Origin: 9FT-COMBO-48-23 sp964400675
Lineage (GTDB): Bacteria > Chloroflexota > Dehalococcoidia > GIF9 > UBA5629
Length of the DNA: 64,000 nucleotides
Assembly (NCBI GenBank): GCA_964400675.1
Contig: CAYNVO010000006.1
Location: 1 to 64,000 of the forward strand
Reading direction: 5' to 3'
Under the pieces are notes generated by a model, which was given only the letters and a program-made list of their open reading frames with translations, searched no databases and was not told the DNA's origin. Of the stretch, positions 18,439 to 26,345 are shown in pieces (the stretch's first letter is position 1; each line of letters starts with the position of its first letter). The translations under genes were made by a program, and so were the position numbers.

Positions 18439-21195
18439 ATGTCGATGAGTGCCCTGGGCATTTTGGAAATACGTTCTGGCGATGAGGTTAGCGAACAACC
18501 TCTAGCCATGATAAATACCATCGGGCGCGCTGAGGATAACAGTGTCATTCTGAGCCATCCTGCCGTTTCACGCAATCATGCGCGTCTTGAATGGGTCGAG
18601 GATACCCTGCAAATTACTGACCTTGGCAGCACTAACAGCACGCAAGTTGGCGGAGTTAAAATCGAAGCAAATGTGCCGCGTAATCTCAAAGATGGCGATG
18701 TAATCCAAATCGGCATTTTTACCTTGAAGCTATGCTTACCTCATGTGTTGCCCGGACAGGTGGTGCCGAAGACGCAGAAACTCGCTTTGCAGGGGAAGAC
18801 TAGTCTGACAGTTGGCCGCGACCCGGGGAACGATGTTGTTTTATCTCACCCCGTAGTCTCGCGCCAGCATGCTCGTATTATGAAGACGGGCACTGATGGT
18901 GAATATACTATCGAAGACCTTGGTTCTACTAATGGCACCTTTGTAAACGGTGAGCGTGTGGTTGAACCACGTCTGCTGCGTCGTGACGACAGAATTTATA
19001 TCGGCCCTGTTAAGCTAGCCTTTGAAGCACAGAGCCTTACGGCAATAGACGAATCTCACGATTTGCGTCTGGATGCGTTGCATCTAAGCAAATCCGTTGG
19101 CAAAGACAAGAATCTTTTGAAGGACATCTCGTTGTCTGTTCAGCCCAGGGAGTTTGTTGCCATTGTTGGTGTGACTGGCGCTGGCAAGAGCACGCTGCTC
19201 GACGCTGTTAATGGTTTTCGTCCCGCGACCAGCGGGAAGGTGCTGGTGAACGGCAACGATTTATATTCCAACTTTGATGCCTACCGCACACAACTTGGCT
19301 ACGTGCCGCAAAAGAACATCATTCATATGGAGCTAACAGCCTATGAGGCACTGGACTATTCGGCACGACTGCGCCTACCTGCAGATACGACCCCTTCCGA
19401 ACGGCACCGGCGGGTGATGGAGGTGCTGGAAACGCTGGAGTTAACCGAGTGCAAGGATAGGGTTATCCGTAACCTCAGCGGAGGTGAGCAGAAGCGTGTC
19501 TCGATTGGTGTCGAGTTGCTGACGCAGCCAGGGCTTTTCTTCTTGGATGAGGCGACTTCAGGTCTTGACCCGGTTACCGAACGCCAGATAATGCGCCTGT
19601 TGCGCAAGCTCTCAGATGAGGGGCATACAATCTTGATCGTTACCCATACCACCAAAAACGTAATGCAATGCGACCAAGTTGTCTTTCTGGCTAAGGGTGG
19701 CAATCTTGCTTATTACGGTCCTCCACAGCAAGCCTTAGCCTACTTCGGTGTTAAAGACTTTGATGAGATTTACGACAAGCTTCAGCGAGAGCGGAGTCCT
19801 GAAGAGTGGGCACAACGTTACCAGCAATCTGAGCAGTGTCGGAAATTAGTTGTGGCACGTTCGAGGGAGTACCTTATAAAACCATCCGCAGCACCTTCGC
19901 GGAGCATTACATACCAGCGACCGGGGGCAACGTTAAAACGTATTTCGGCTTTGCGTCAGTTTGCCATTCTCTCACGTCGCAATCTCAATGTGCTGATACG
20001 TGACAAAGTCAGTCTAATACTGATGCTACTGATGGCTCCGCTTATCGGTGCAATTGACTTCGTTTTTTGGGAGCGAGGTGTGTTCGCTGCGGATGGCGGT
20101 GACGCGACTAAGGCGGTGACAAACCTCTTTTTGACGGCTGTTATATGTTTTTTGGTAGGTGCGCTTGCTTCCATGCGTGAGATTGTCAAGGAGACCGACA
20201 TCTATCGCCGTGAGCGCATGGTTACACTTAAGATTTTACCATACGTTGTTTCTAAGGTCTGGATGGCTCTACTGGTGGCATTGTATTCAGCAGGTGTATT
20301 TGCCTTATTTATGAAGTTAGCTGGAGATTGGCCCCCGCCTGAATTGATGTTGTCGGTATACGTAACGCTGACCCTGGCAATCATGGCTGGCGCATTGACC
20401 GGCTTGCTCATCTCGGCTCTTTCACCTAACCAGAATGTCACACCCTTGCTGCTTCTCCTCTTTCTGGTGCCACAGATAATATTCGGTGGCATAATGCCTG
20501 CTGGACAGCTAGGCAAAGCCGGGCAGGCAATCAGTCAGGCAGTTACCACTAACTGGGCATTTGAGTCTCTAGTTACCATAAGTGGCATGGGAGACTGCGT
20601 GGCTGACGACCCGTGTTGGCGGCTACCTAAGGACGAACGGGAAGAGTTAACGGAAGAAGATAAGATTGAACGATGCTCCTGCATGGGCCCTAACCTGTTC
20701 TCCAGGTGCAGCTTCCCGGGTGTACTTGATTTTTATGACCCGGCGGTGGATGCACCGGAACCAGCGCAGCCGCCTAAACCCGGTGACCCACCAGACAAGC
20801 CTAGTGAGCCTCCGACTTTTCCTGGGGAGCGGCCAGAAAACCCATTTACCGAAGAGTTTCAAGATTGGGAAAAAAGTATGAAGCAATACCAGAAGGACAT
20901 GGACGCCTATAAGGAAACAATGGAACAATATCAGGAGGATATGGATGCTTATCAGGAGATGATGGAGCGATACGAGGATGACCTTAATGTGTGGCAAGAC
21001 GAGTATCGAAGCTGGAAAGAAAGTCGCAGCAAAGCTATCGGTCAGGCTGAAGCCATCATAAAACGGATGCACGACGATTATGGTCACGCTTTCGGGGTCA
21101 GTGTGGCTAGACACTGGGTTGTGCTTGTGGTTATAATAGTTATTCTGTTCGCGTTGATATTAGCGGTGCTGAGGTTACAGGACAGAAGATACTAA
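18439..21195 (+). CDS. ABC-2 transporter with two N-terminal FHA domains
   Basis: About 918 residues. Two FHA domains (roughly 20-95 and 115-195; core motifs SRNHARLEW/LGSTNSTQV and SRQHARI/LGSTNGTFVNG) bind phosphothreonine peptides. An ABC ATPase follows (205-450; GVTGAGKST, LSGGEQKR, LFFLDEATSGLD), then an ABC-2 permease with about six membrane helices. Between the last two helices is a large insert (about residues 700-885) with a Cys-rich patch, a proline-rich stretch and a charged repeat built on YQ-D-MDAY. The divergent kinase probably phosphorylates it or a partner. Exported substrate unknown. Starts at 18436, 18439 or 18445 are all possible. Confidence 0.9.
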   Translation: MSMSALGILEIRSGDEVSEQPLAMINTIGRAEDNSVILSHPAVSRNHARLEWVEDTLQITDLGSTNSTQVGGVKIEANVPRNLKDGDVIQIGIFTLKLCLPHVLPGQVVPKTQKLALQGKTSLTVGRDPGNDVVLSHPVVSRQHARIMKTGTDGEYTIEDLGSTNGTFVNGERVVEPRLLRRDDRIYIGPVKLAFEAQSLTAIDESHDLRLDALHLSKSVGKDKNLLKDISLSVQPREFVAIVGVTGAGKSTLLDAVNGFRPATSGKVLVNGNDLYSNFDAYRTQLGYVPQKNIIHMELTAYEALDYSARLRLPADTTPSERHRRVMEVLETLELTECKDRVIRNLSGGEQKRVSIGVELLTQPGLFFLDEATSGLDPVTERQIMRLLRKLSDEGHTILIVTHTTKNVMQCDQVVFLAKGGNLAYYGPPQQALAYFGVKDFDEIYDKLQRERSPEEWAQRYQQSEQCRKLVVARSREYLIKPSAAPSRSITYQRPGATLKRISALRQFAILSRRNLNVLIRDKVSLILMLLMAPLIGAIDFVFWERGVFAADGGDATKAVTNLFLTAVICFLVGALASMREIVKETDIYRRERMVTLKILPYVVSKVWMALLVALYSAGVFALFMKLAGDWPPPELMLSVYVTLTLAIMAGALTGLLISALSPNQNVTPLLLLLFLVPQIIFGGIMPAGQLGKAGQAISQAVTTNWAFESLVTISGMGDCVADDPCWRLPKDEREELTEEDKIERCSCMGPNLFSRCSFPGVLDFYDPAVDAPEPAQPPKPGDPPDKPSEPPTFPGERPENPFTEEFQDWEKSMKQYQKDMDAYKETMEQYQEDMDAYQEMMERYEDDLNVWQDEYRSWKESRSKAIGQAEAIIKRMHDDYGHAFGVSVARHWVVLVVIIVILFALILAVLRLQDRRY

Positions 21196-21352
21196 GTTAA
21201 TGTGACGGTTTGCCCGTTTCCCGCGCTTTCGTTGTGGTGTCGATATTCGGTACTCCTCGCCAAGATGGCAATTGCCCTGATTTTATATGACGAAATGTTC
21301 TGCCCTCTCTAACCTGTCATCAATCCACTTGAGGTAATCTTTGCTGCTGCTA

Positions 21353-21404
21353 GTGATGCACAGGGCACAGTCCTGGAAGCAGGACAAGAGCCAGGGTTCC
21401 TGAA
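21353..21404 (+). pseudogene. 52-bp fragment of a recN 3' end
   Basis: This 52-base stretch is identical to 24736-24787 and nearly identical to the end of recN (from GTGATGCACAGGGCACAG in the coding sequence onward). It shares GGGTTCCTGAA with the 24.7 kb copy, where recN itself has GGTCTATTGAA, so the two fragments are closer to each other than to the intact gene. No start or complete domain remains. It lies just outside the left end of the HdrD-like gene pair. Confidence 0.85.
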
Positions 21405-21423
21405 ATCTATAAAGCCTACCCAG

Positions 21424-22629
21424 TTAACCTGCGCTTAAACTTTCAAAATAAGACTTAACCTTTTGCATAAGGAGTTCTGCTTGTTGCACCACCCTGGTTT
21501 CAAGCGGGACCGTATATTCATCTCCAAAAGCCCACAGAATTTCCTCCAGTGAATAGTGAAGCTTTAGCCCCGCCCTCTGGGCTCCGGTGCGAAGTTGCCC
21601 GAAGCACCCCGGGCAATAACAGGCTATATCACTGGCTCCGCTTTCTCGTACCTGTGCGATCTTTTTCCTGGCTTCCTTCACGCCTTCCATATAGTCGAAA
21701 TTGTTCCGGACTATACTCATCGCTCCACAGGTCAAATTGTCATACCGGTTATTCTTGAGCTCAATCACCTCCATACCTGCTGCCTCATGCAGTCCTCTTA
21801 TCGCTTCATAGAATTTATCCCCCAGTTCGCTGCTATAACATGAGTCGGTGAGGGCCACCTTTTTGGAGATCTTTCGTTTAACTTTTATCTCTCCCTTTTG
21901 CACCTTTTCCCAGAGCCATTCCCATATAGACACGATCTCAAAAGGCAGCTTAACGCCATGATAATTTGGCCAGATATTCCCCAGATAATTAGCGCAGGAG
22001 CCGCAATAACATACCAAGCGCTCGGTGTCGAGTCCAGCCAGCAATTGACGGGTACGCTCAACGGTTTCAGCGAAGGTCTGGTAATCCCCGTAGCGATAAG
22101 ATAGCTCTCCGCAACAAGCCAGGCGCGGACCGTATTTTGGAAGCTCCGCCAGCACTTTGGAATTTTCGATTTCACCGGGAATCTGTCGTCCGGTGCAACC
22201 TATAAAAAGGACATCTTTGCTTTTAGGGGGAATAACCTCCCATTTACTTAGAATCTCCTTCTCATCCTCCGAAAGACTGTCATAGACATCACAAAAAACA
22301 TTCGAATCACACTTGCCGGTCATATAATAATCGATGTATGGCGGTATACCTTTATCCAGCTTGCGTATTTTCTCTGCCAGGCGCTCCATGATAAGCGCAT
22401 ATGGTTTAAGTCCGTGAGGGCAATAGTGATTGCAACTAAAACAGAACGTGCACTCATTCAGCACCCGTTTGGTTTCCGTGCCGCTTAAAAGACATGCCAT
22501 TTCGGACCTAGCCTCATCCTTGTCCATTCGCATAACGGGGCATTTTTGCAGGCATATGCCGCAGTTTACACAAATGCTGCTGCTCTTTCCTTCGGGGTCG
22601 AACGCGTCGATATAAGATTTACTCGTCAT
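21424..22629 (-). CDS. HdrD-like iron-sulfur protein
   Basis: 401 residues. Two N-terminal 4Fe-4S motifs (CVNCGICLQKCP and CTFCFSCNHYCP) are followed by CCG-type regions (PRLACCGELSYR and the C-terminal ACYCPGCFGQLRTG) as in heterodisulfide reductase subunit D and GlcF. It should carry electrons to or from a disulfide or quinone-like acceptor. It is divergent from a second protein of the same class, so the pair may form a complex or be differentially used. No flavin or membrane subunit is adjacent. Confidence 0.82.
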   Translation of the reverse strand: MTSKSYIDAFDPEGKSSSICVNCGICLQKCPVMRMDKDEARSEMACLLSGTETKRVLNECTFCFSCNHYCPHGLKPYALIMERLAEKIRKLDKGIPPYIDYYMTGKCDSNVFCDVYDSLSEDEKEILSKWEVIPPKSKDVLFIGCTGRQIPGEIENSKVLAELPKYGPRLACCGELSYRYGDYQTFAETVERTRQLLAGLDTERLVCYCGSCANYLGNIWPNYHGVKLPFEIVSIWEWLWEKVQKGEIKVKRKISKKVALTDSCYSSELGDKFYEAIRGLHEAAGMEVIELKNNRYDNLTCGAMSIVRNNFDYMEGVKEARKKIAQVRESGASDIACYCPGCFGQLRTGAQRAGLKLHYSLEEILWAFGDEYTVPLETRVVQQAELLMQKVKSYFESLSAG

Positions 22630-22701
22630 TTTCTCTCCTCCGGTTGGCGGTTATCTAAATATTGCATGGTAAAATAAATACGGTCTCTGGCGCAAGTCCG
22701 G

Positions 22702-22730
22702 TTGAGTAAAATATCTTAACTTGTTATAGT
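22702..22730 (+). promoter_or_regulatory. Sigma-70-type promoter for the 22.8 kb HdrD-like gene
   Basis: TTGAGT at 22702-22707, a 17-base spacer and TATAGT at 22725-22730, 29 bases before the start codon. A partial inverted repeat TTAACT/AGTTAG overlaps the -10 box and could be an operator. Confidence 0.5.
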
Positions 22731-22759
22731 TAGATGGCAAAGCAGACGAAAGGAGAAAC

Positions 22760-24037
22760 ATGGAAGCCGCATCGCTCAGCGAGCTATACAGTCAAATTAA
22801 GAAACAGGTTATAGAGGACTGCAATCTTTGCGGCATTTGCGTGGATGTTTGCCCTACAGTCCCGCTGACCGCCCTCAGTTCTATGACTGCATCGGGCATA
22901 CAGGAAAAGGTCATTGGCGTACTTAAGGATGGAATTATATCTGAAGAAGCCTCTATAAAATCGGCCAGCTGCACGCACTGCGGGATATGTCAGGACGTGT
23001 GCCCTGTGGACATCAACCCGGTGATTATGCATGAGATTCTCCGGCTGGAACTTGTAAAGCTGGGCAAGAAAGCTTATCCGCTGCTGGAGATAAATATCGG
23101 TGACAGCACCTACTTTGTGCCGGACATGATAGCCAGCATGCAAATCAGGCCGGAGGAGAAGCGCTGGATAACCCATGTTCCTGATAACCCTCCTCAAAAG
23201 GATGTCGTGGTCTTCGCCGGCTGCGGTCTGGTCTTGATGCCGGAAAAGATTTTTCTAATATCCGACATACTCGAGAAGCTTGGGCTTGATTACGTGATGA
23301 TAGGCGGCGGCGAGCTTTGCTGCGGTGTCCGCTATCTGGGCATGGATCTGGATAAAGCTGATGCCATGGGCAAGGCTTTATTGCGTGCCCTGGGCTCTTT
23401 CAAACCCAAACAGGTTGTACTTTGCTGCGCCGAGTGTGCTTATCAGGTGGCTCAGTACGATAAAAAAATCATCCCGGCGGGTTTCCAGTATGAGCACCTG
23501 TTTTCCTTTCTGGCCCGGCATGTTAACGAAATAGGATTCACCCACCCGGTTAACAAAAAGGTTACGCTGCACGACCCCTGTTCTTTGACTAGGATACTTG
23601 GTGACACCGCATCCCTGCGCACCATATTGAAAGCCATCCCCGACCTCGAGCTGATAGAGATGAGCCAGAATAGAAAGCAGTCTATTTGCTGTGGTTCGAT
23701 ATCCAGCCGCAAGTTGCCCGTTGGCAAGACCATGGTGAAAAGGTGTATGGAAGAGGCGGCCGGTACCGGTGCTGAAGTGATGGCGGATGCCTGTCTGGGC
23801 TGCCATTTTCAGTTCCTTCCCGAGGAGTCGAATTACCCCTTCCAGGTTGAGCACGTGCTCAACCTCGTTGGCGAAGCCATGGGCATTAACTATGAGGACA
23901 AGATAAATAGATTTTACCGCTATGGCGATGCCGACAGGATTATGGCCGAGTCCAGGGAGAACATAGAAGCCGGTCCCTACGACCCCAACTTCATAGCCTT
24001 ATTGGCAAAACGCATGTTTGAAAGGCCGTCACCTTAG
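22760..24037 (+). CDS. HdrD-like iron-sulfur protein
   Basis: 425 residues. It has two 4Fe-4S motifs (CNLCGICVDVCP and CTHCGICQDVCP) and two CCG-type regions (GGGELCCGVRY and QSICCGSIS, with DACLGCHFQF further on). Class and likely role match the divergent gene at 21424-22629: electron transfer involving a disulfide or related substrate. The start follows AAAGGAGAAAC. Its C-terminus beyond residue 380 is not part of the CCG fold and is unassigned. Confidence 0.82.
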   Translation: MEAASLSELYSQIKKQVIEDCNLCGICVDVCPTVPLTALSSMTASGIQEKVIGVLKDGIISEEASIKSASCTHCGICQDVCPVDINPVIMHEILRLELVKLGKKAYPLLEINIGDSTYFVPDMIASMQIRPEEKRWITHVPDNPPQKDVVVFAGCGLVLMPEKIFLISDILEKLGLDYVMIGGGELCCGVRYLGMDLDKADAMGKALLRALGSFKPKQVVLCCAECAYQVAQYDKKIIPAGFQYEHLFSFLARHVNEIGFTHPVNKKVTLHDPCSLTRILGDTASLRTILKAIPDLELIEMSQNRKQSICCGSISSRKLPVGKTMVKRCMEEAAGTGAEVMADACLGCHFQFLPEESNYPFQVEHVLNLVGEAMGINYEDKINRFYRYGDADRIMAESRENIEAGPYDPNFIALLAKRMFERPSP

Positions 24038-24077
24038 GTTTATTGGACTGAGATTTCCCTGTCCGATGCCCGCTCGG

Positions 24078-24494
24078 TCATAGTTTAAGTTTACCTTTGA
24101 AGTATGTATCTCGAACGTCCTTTGCTTTTTTCTCTGCCCATGATTTCACGCCCATTTTCTTTATCAGGTTCAGATTGAATACCTTCGTGTTGTGAGGCCT
24201 CTCCGATGCTTTATCCGCATAAGGATGAAGGTGGTCGCACGGGAAATCGGAACAGTCACAGCAAAAGCTAATGCCTTTTTTGTCGATGCATTTGTAGACA
24301 TTGCATGGCTCGGTCATGCCCAGAAAAGATATCGTACCTTTCTCATTGCGACAACCTTTGCAAACCACCTGCTCAACGGGGATTCCCATATTTCTGGAAA
24401 TCGCTTCTCTCAGTCTTTCGTTTTCTCCTGCTAAATACACAAGACAGTTAAAACAATCCAGTCCACAGGGTGCGGTCATATTTTCATAATCCAT
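24078..24494 (-). CDS. DUF3795 cysteine-rich protein
   Basis: 138 residues. The start CGLDCFNCLVYLA and later cysteine pairs (VCKGCRN, KGISFCCDCSDFPCDHL) match the DUF3795 pattern, a presumed metal- or iron-sulfur-binding protein of anaerobes without a proven role. The ATG at 24494 follows AAAGGAGATGTT; an upstream ATG at 24530 has no such site. Convergent with the HdrD-like gene. Confidence 0.78.
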   Translation of the reverse strand: MDYENMTAPCGLDCFNCLVYLAGENERLREAISRNMGIPVEQVVCKGCRNEKGTISFLGMTEPCNVYKCIDKKGISFCCDCSDFPCDHLHPYADKASERPHNTKVFNLNLIKKMGVKSWAEKKAKDVRDTYFKGKLKL

Positions 24495-24672
24495 AACATC
24501 TCCTTTCTTTGCCATGTTGCTATCAAGCATAATAATAGCTCAAAACCCGGAGCCAGTTCTATTTTATTTCGGCGATATTTGGCGGGAGATATGCTATTTA
24601 CGGCCGAACCTAAAATTTCACTCGAAGAAATCGAAGCTTTCAGGATTACTGTTGTTCAGAGTGCGGTGTGAA

Positions 24673-24786
24673 GAGATTGCCGTCATGCTTGGCGGTCCGC
24701 AGTACACTGAGGTTACCCTGACTGACGCCCGTGTCGTGATGCACAGGGCACAGTCCTGGAAGCAGGACAAGAGCCAGGGTTCCTGA
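24673..24786 (+). pseudogene. 106-bp exact copy of the recN 3' end
   Basis: Bases 24673-24778 are identical to 13378-13483 inside recN, encoding the last 35 or so residues (EIAVMLGGPQYTEV onward) in the original frame. After the identity the two sequences diverge but keep weak similarity (CTGAAGAGGCGAAGACTCTCACAT here versus TTGAAAGAACAAAGGCTCTCATAT downstream of recN). This copy has no recN upstream and cannot make RecN. Together with the 52-bp fragment at 21353 it brackets the HdrD-like/DUF3795 block in direct orientation. Confidence 0.9.
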
Positions 24787-24787
24787 A

Positions 24788-25160
24788 GAGGCGAAGACTC
24801 TCACATCGGTAGCCCACCGTTTGCTCAAACTAAAAAGTTTAATCATATATTCTGGCTTTTTATGCGGCGGATTCAGCTCAAACTCGCAGTACACTGGTTG
24901 GTGCTGAATCAATGTCTTTTCGGCGGAACCTGTTGACCTGGATGGTATAATGTGTAATCATATCCAGCATAAGTACCTATGTGTAGTTACCTATCAGGTG
25001 AGCAAATGGAGGGTAGGATACCACGTTAACTCTGTGGAGCGTTTAAGTGCTTTAAGATGCTGTTTGAAGCCATAGAACCAAAGAAGAATAGCAAGTCTTC
25101 ATCCAGGACTTTATCTGGGCGGAACAGAACGAGTGGTGATAAGGAGGCTAGGAAATTATC
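24788..25160. other. Intergenic stretch without recognised genes
   Basis: About 370 bases between the recN fragment and the FecR-domain gene. No frame with a recognisable product was found. A TATAAT-like hexamer is present near 24945 but has no correctly spaced -35 box. Confidence 0.5.
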
Positions 25161-26309
25161 ATGTCTAAGTGGCTAGCGCTGAACCTGATTTTACTCTTTG
25201 CCTTGATAGCTGGCTCAATTAGCTGTGGAGGGCAGCCGGTTCCGGCGACATCCTTTCAATCTCCCAGCGAGCCCACCACGGTATCTACGGTGAGCGGAGA
25301 GGTAATGGTTATGAAAGCGGGAACTAACACCTGGAGCCAGGTATCACCTGGCATGGTATTGAGGTCAGGTGACCGCATTAAGACTGGACCAGCTTCGAAC
25401 GCTGTAATTACATTTTTTGAAGGCAGTACTATAGAACTGGCAGCAGATACTGAAGTTGGTGTCGCCGAGTTAGGTGTTGCTGAGGTGACTGGGTCTACTG
25501 CTATCAAACTGCGGCAGCAGGTAGGTAAGACAACGAACCGGGTGAAAAAGCTTGCTGACCCTGCTTCCCGCTATGAGATTGAGACACCAGATGGTGCTGC
25601 TGTGGTTCGGGGAAGTTTGGGGGATGTAATCGTGACCGGGGGTAACAGTACTACAATAATTAATAGACAGGGTCAGTGGTCGGCTATTTTTGGTGGGAAG
25701 GAGATATCAATACCTCAAGGATATCAGCTCACCTTTGTCCGTGGTCAGCTAACTGTACCAGTACCGGTGACAATATCCCCTCCGCCAATTCTGCCGCCAC
25801 CGGAGACACCGTTATCTCCACAATCATCTAAACCTCCGCCTCCACTCCCCTCAACGTCACCACCACCTCCGTGGCAAACCTGGACACAGACCACGGTAAA
25901 CGATTTTAATGCCGGTACGAGTGATAATGTGACGGTAGTTGATGTGGGGTTTGGAGATGGCACGGTCATGTTGGCAACCGATCCGCAAAAGAGGGGGTAT
26001 GTCCCATCAGGCACTTTAGAATCGAGCAGCTATGATTGCGGAATTAGTGCTGATTTTGGCACTATCTCTTGGGATGCTCTGACTCCTGCCGGTACCGTGT
26101 TAAAATTCCAAATAGCTACCAATAATAATAGCTTGACATGGAGTTTTGTTGGTCCTGATGGTACCCCGGCTACTTACTATGAAACGAGCGGTGCTGATAT
26201 TTGGTCGGGGCATGATGGTGGGCGCTACATCAAATATAAAGCTTACCTCCAGACTGCTAGTTCTAACCAGACCCCGGAACTGAAGGAAGTCAGTATTACC
26301 TATCGCTAA
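25161..26309 (+). CDS. FecR-domain lipoprotein
   Basis: 382 residues. The N-terminus is a lipoprotein signal with lipobox GSISC. A FecR-like domain covers about 45-165 (VSGEVMVM, then GDRIKTGPASNAVITFFEGSTIEL), followed by a proline-rich linker (215-245) and a C-terminal beta-rich domain (250-382). FecR-type proteins outside iron uptake are often encoded beside CHASE2 cyclases, as here, and may present an extracytoplasmic signal. Start has AAGGAGG nearby. The following cyclase gene begins 36 bases later, so they are probably one operon. Confidence 0.85.
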   Translation: MSKWLALNLILLFALIAGSISCGGQPVPATSFQSPSEPTTVSTVSGEVMVMKAGTNTWSQVSPGMVLRSGDRIKTGPASNAVITFFEGSTIELAADTEVGVAELGVAEVTGSTAIKLRQQVGKTTNRVKKLADPASRYEIETPDGAAVVRGSLGDVIVTGGNSTTIINRQGQWSAIFGGKEISIPQGYQLTFVRGQLTVPVPVTISPPPILPPPETPLSPQSSKPPPPLPSTSPPPPWQTWTQTTVNDFNAGTSDNVTVVDVGFGDGTVMLATDPQKRGYVPSGTLESSSYDCGISADFGTISWDALTPAGTVLKFQIATNNNSLTWSFVGPDGTPATYYETSGADIWSGHDGGRYIKYKAYLQTASSNQTPELKEVSITYR

Positions 26310-26345
26310 TATTCATCTTTATGTGCCTTCGGCGGAGTTGGCCCG

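Noticed and set aside
21283..21357. Minus-strand peptide resembling a protein C-terminus (SSKDYLKWIDDRLERAEHFVI)
   Set aside because: Too short and with no recognised family; may be a gene remnant beside the recN fragment but cannot be supported.
24930..24960. Promoter-like TTGACC...TATAAT before the FecR gene
   Set aside because: Spacing between the two hexamers is only about 7 bases, too short for a sigma-70 promoter.
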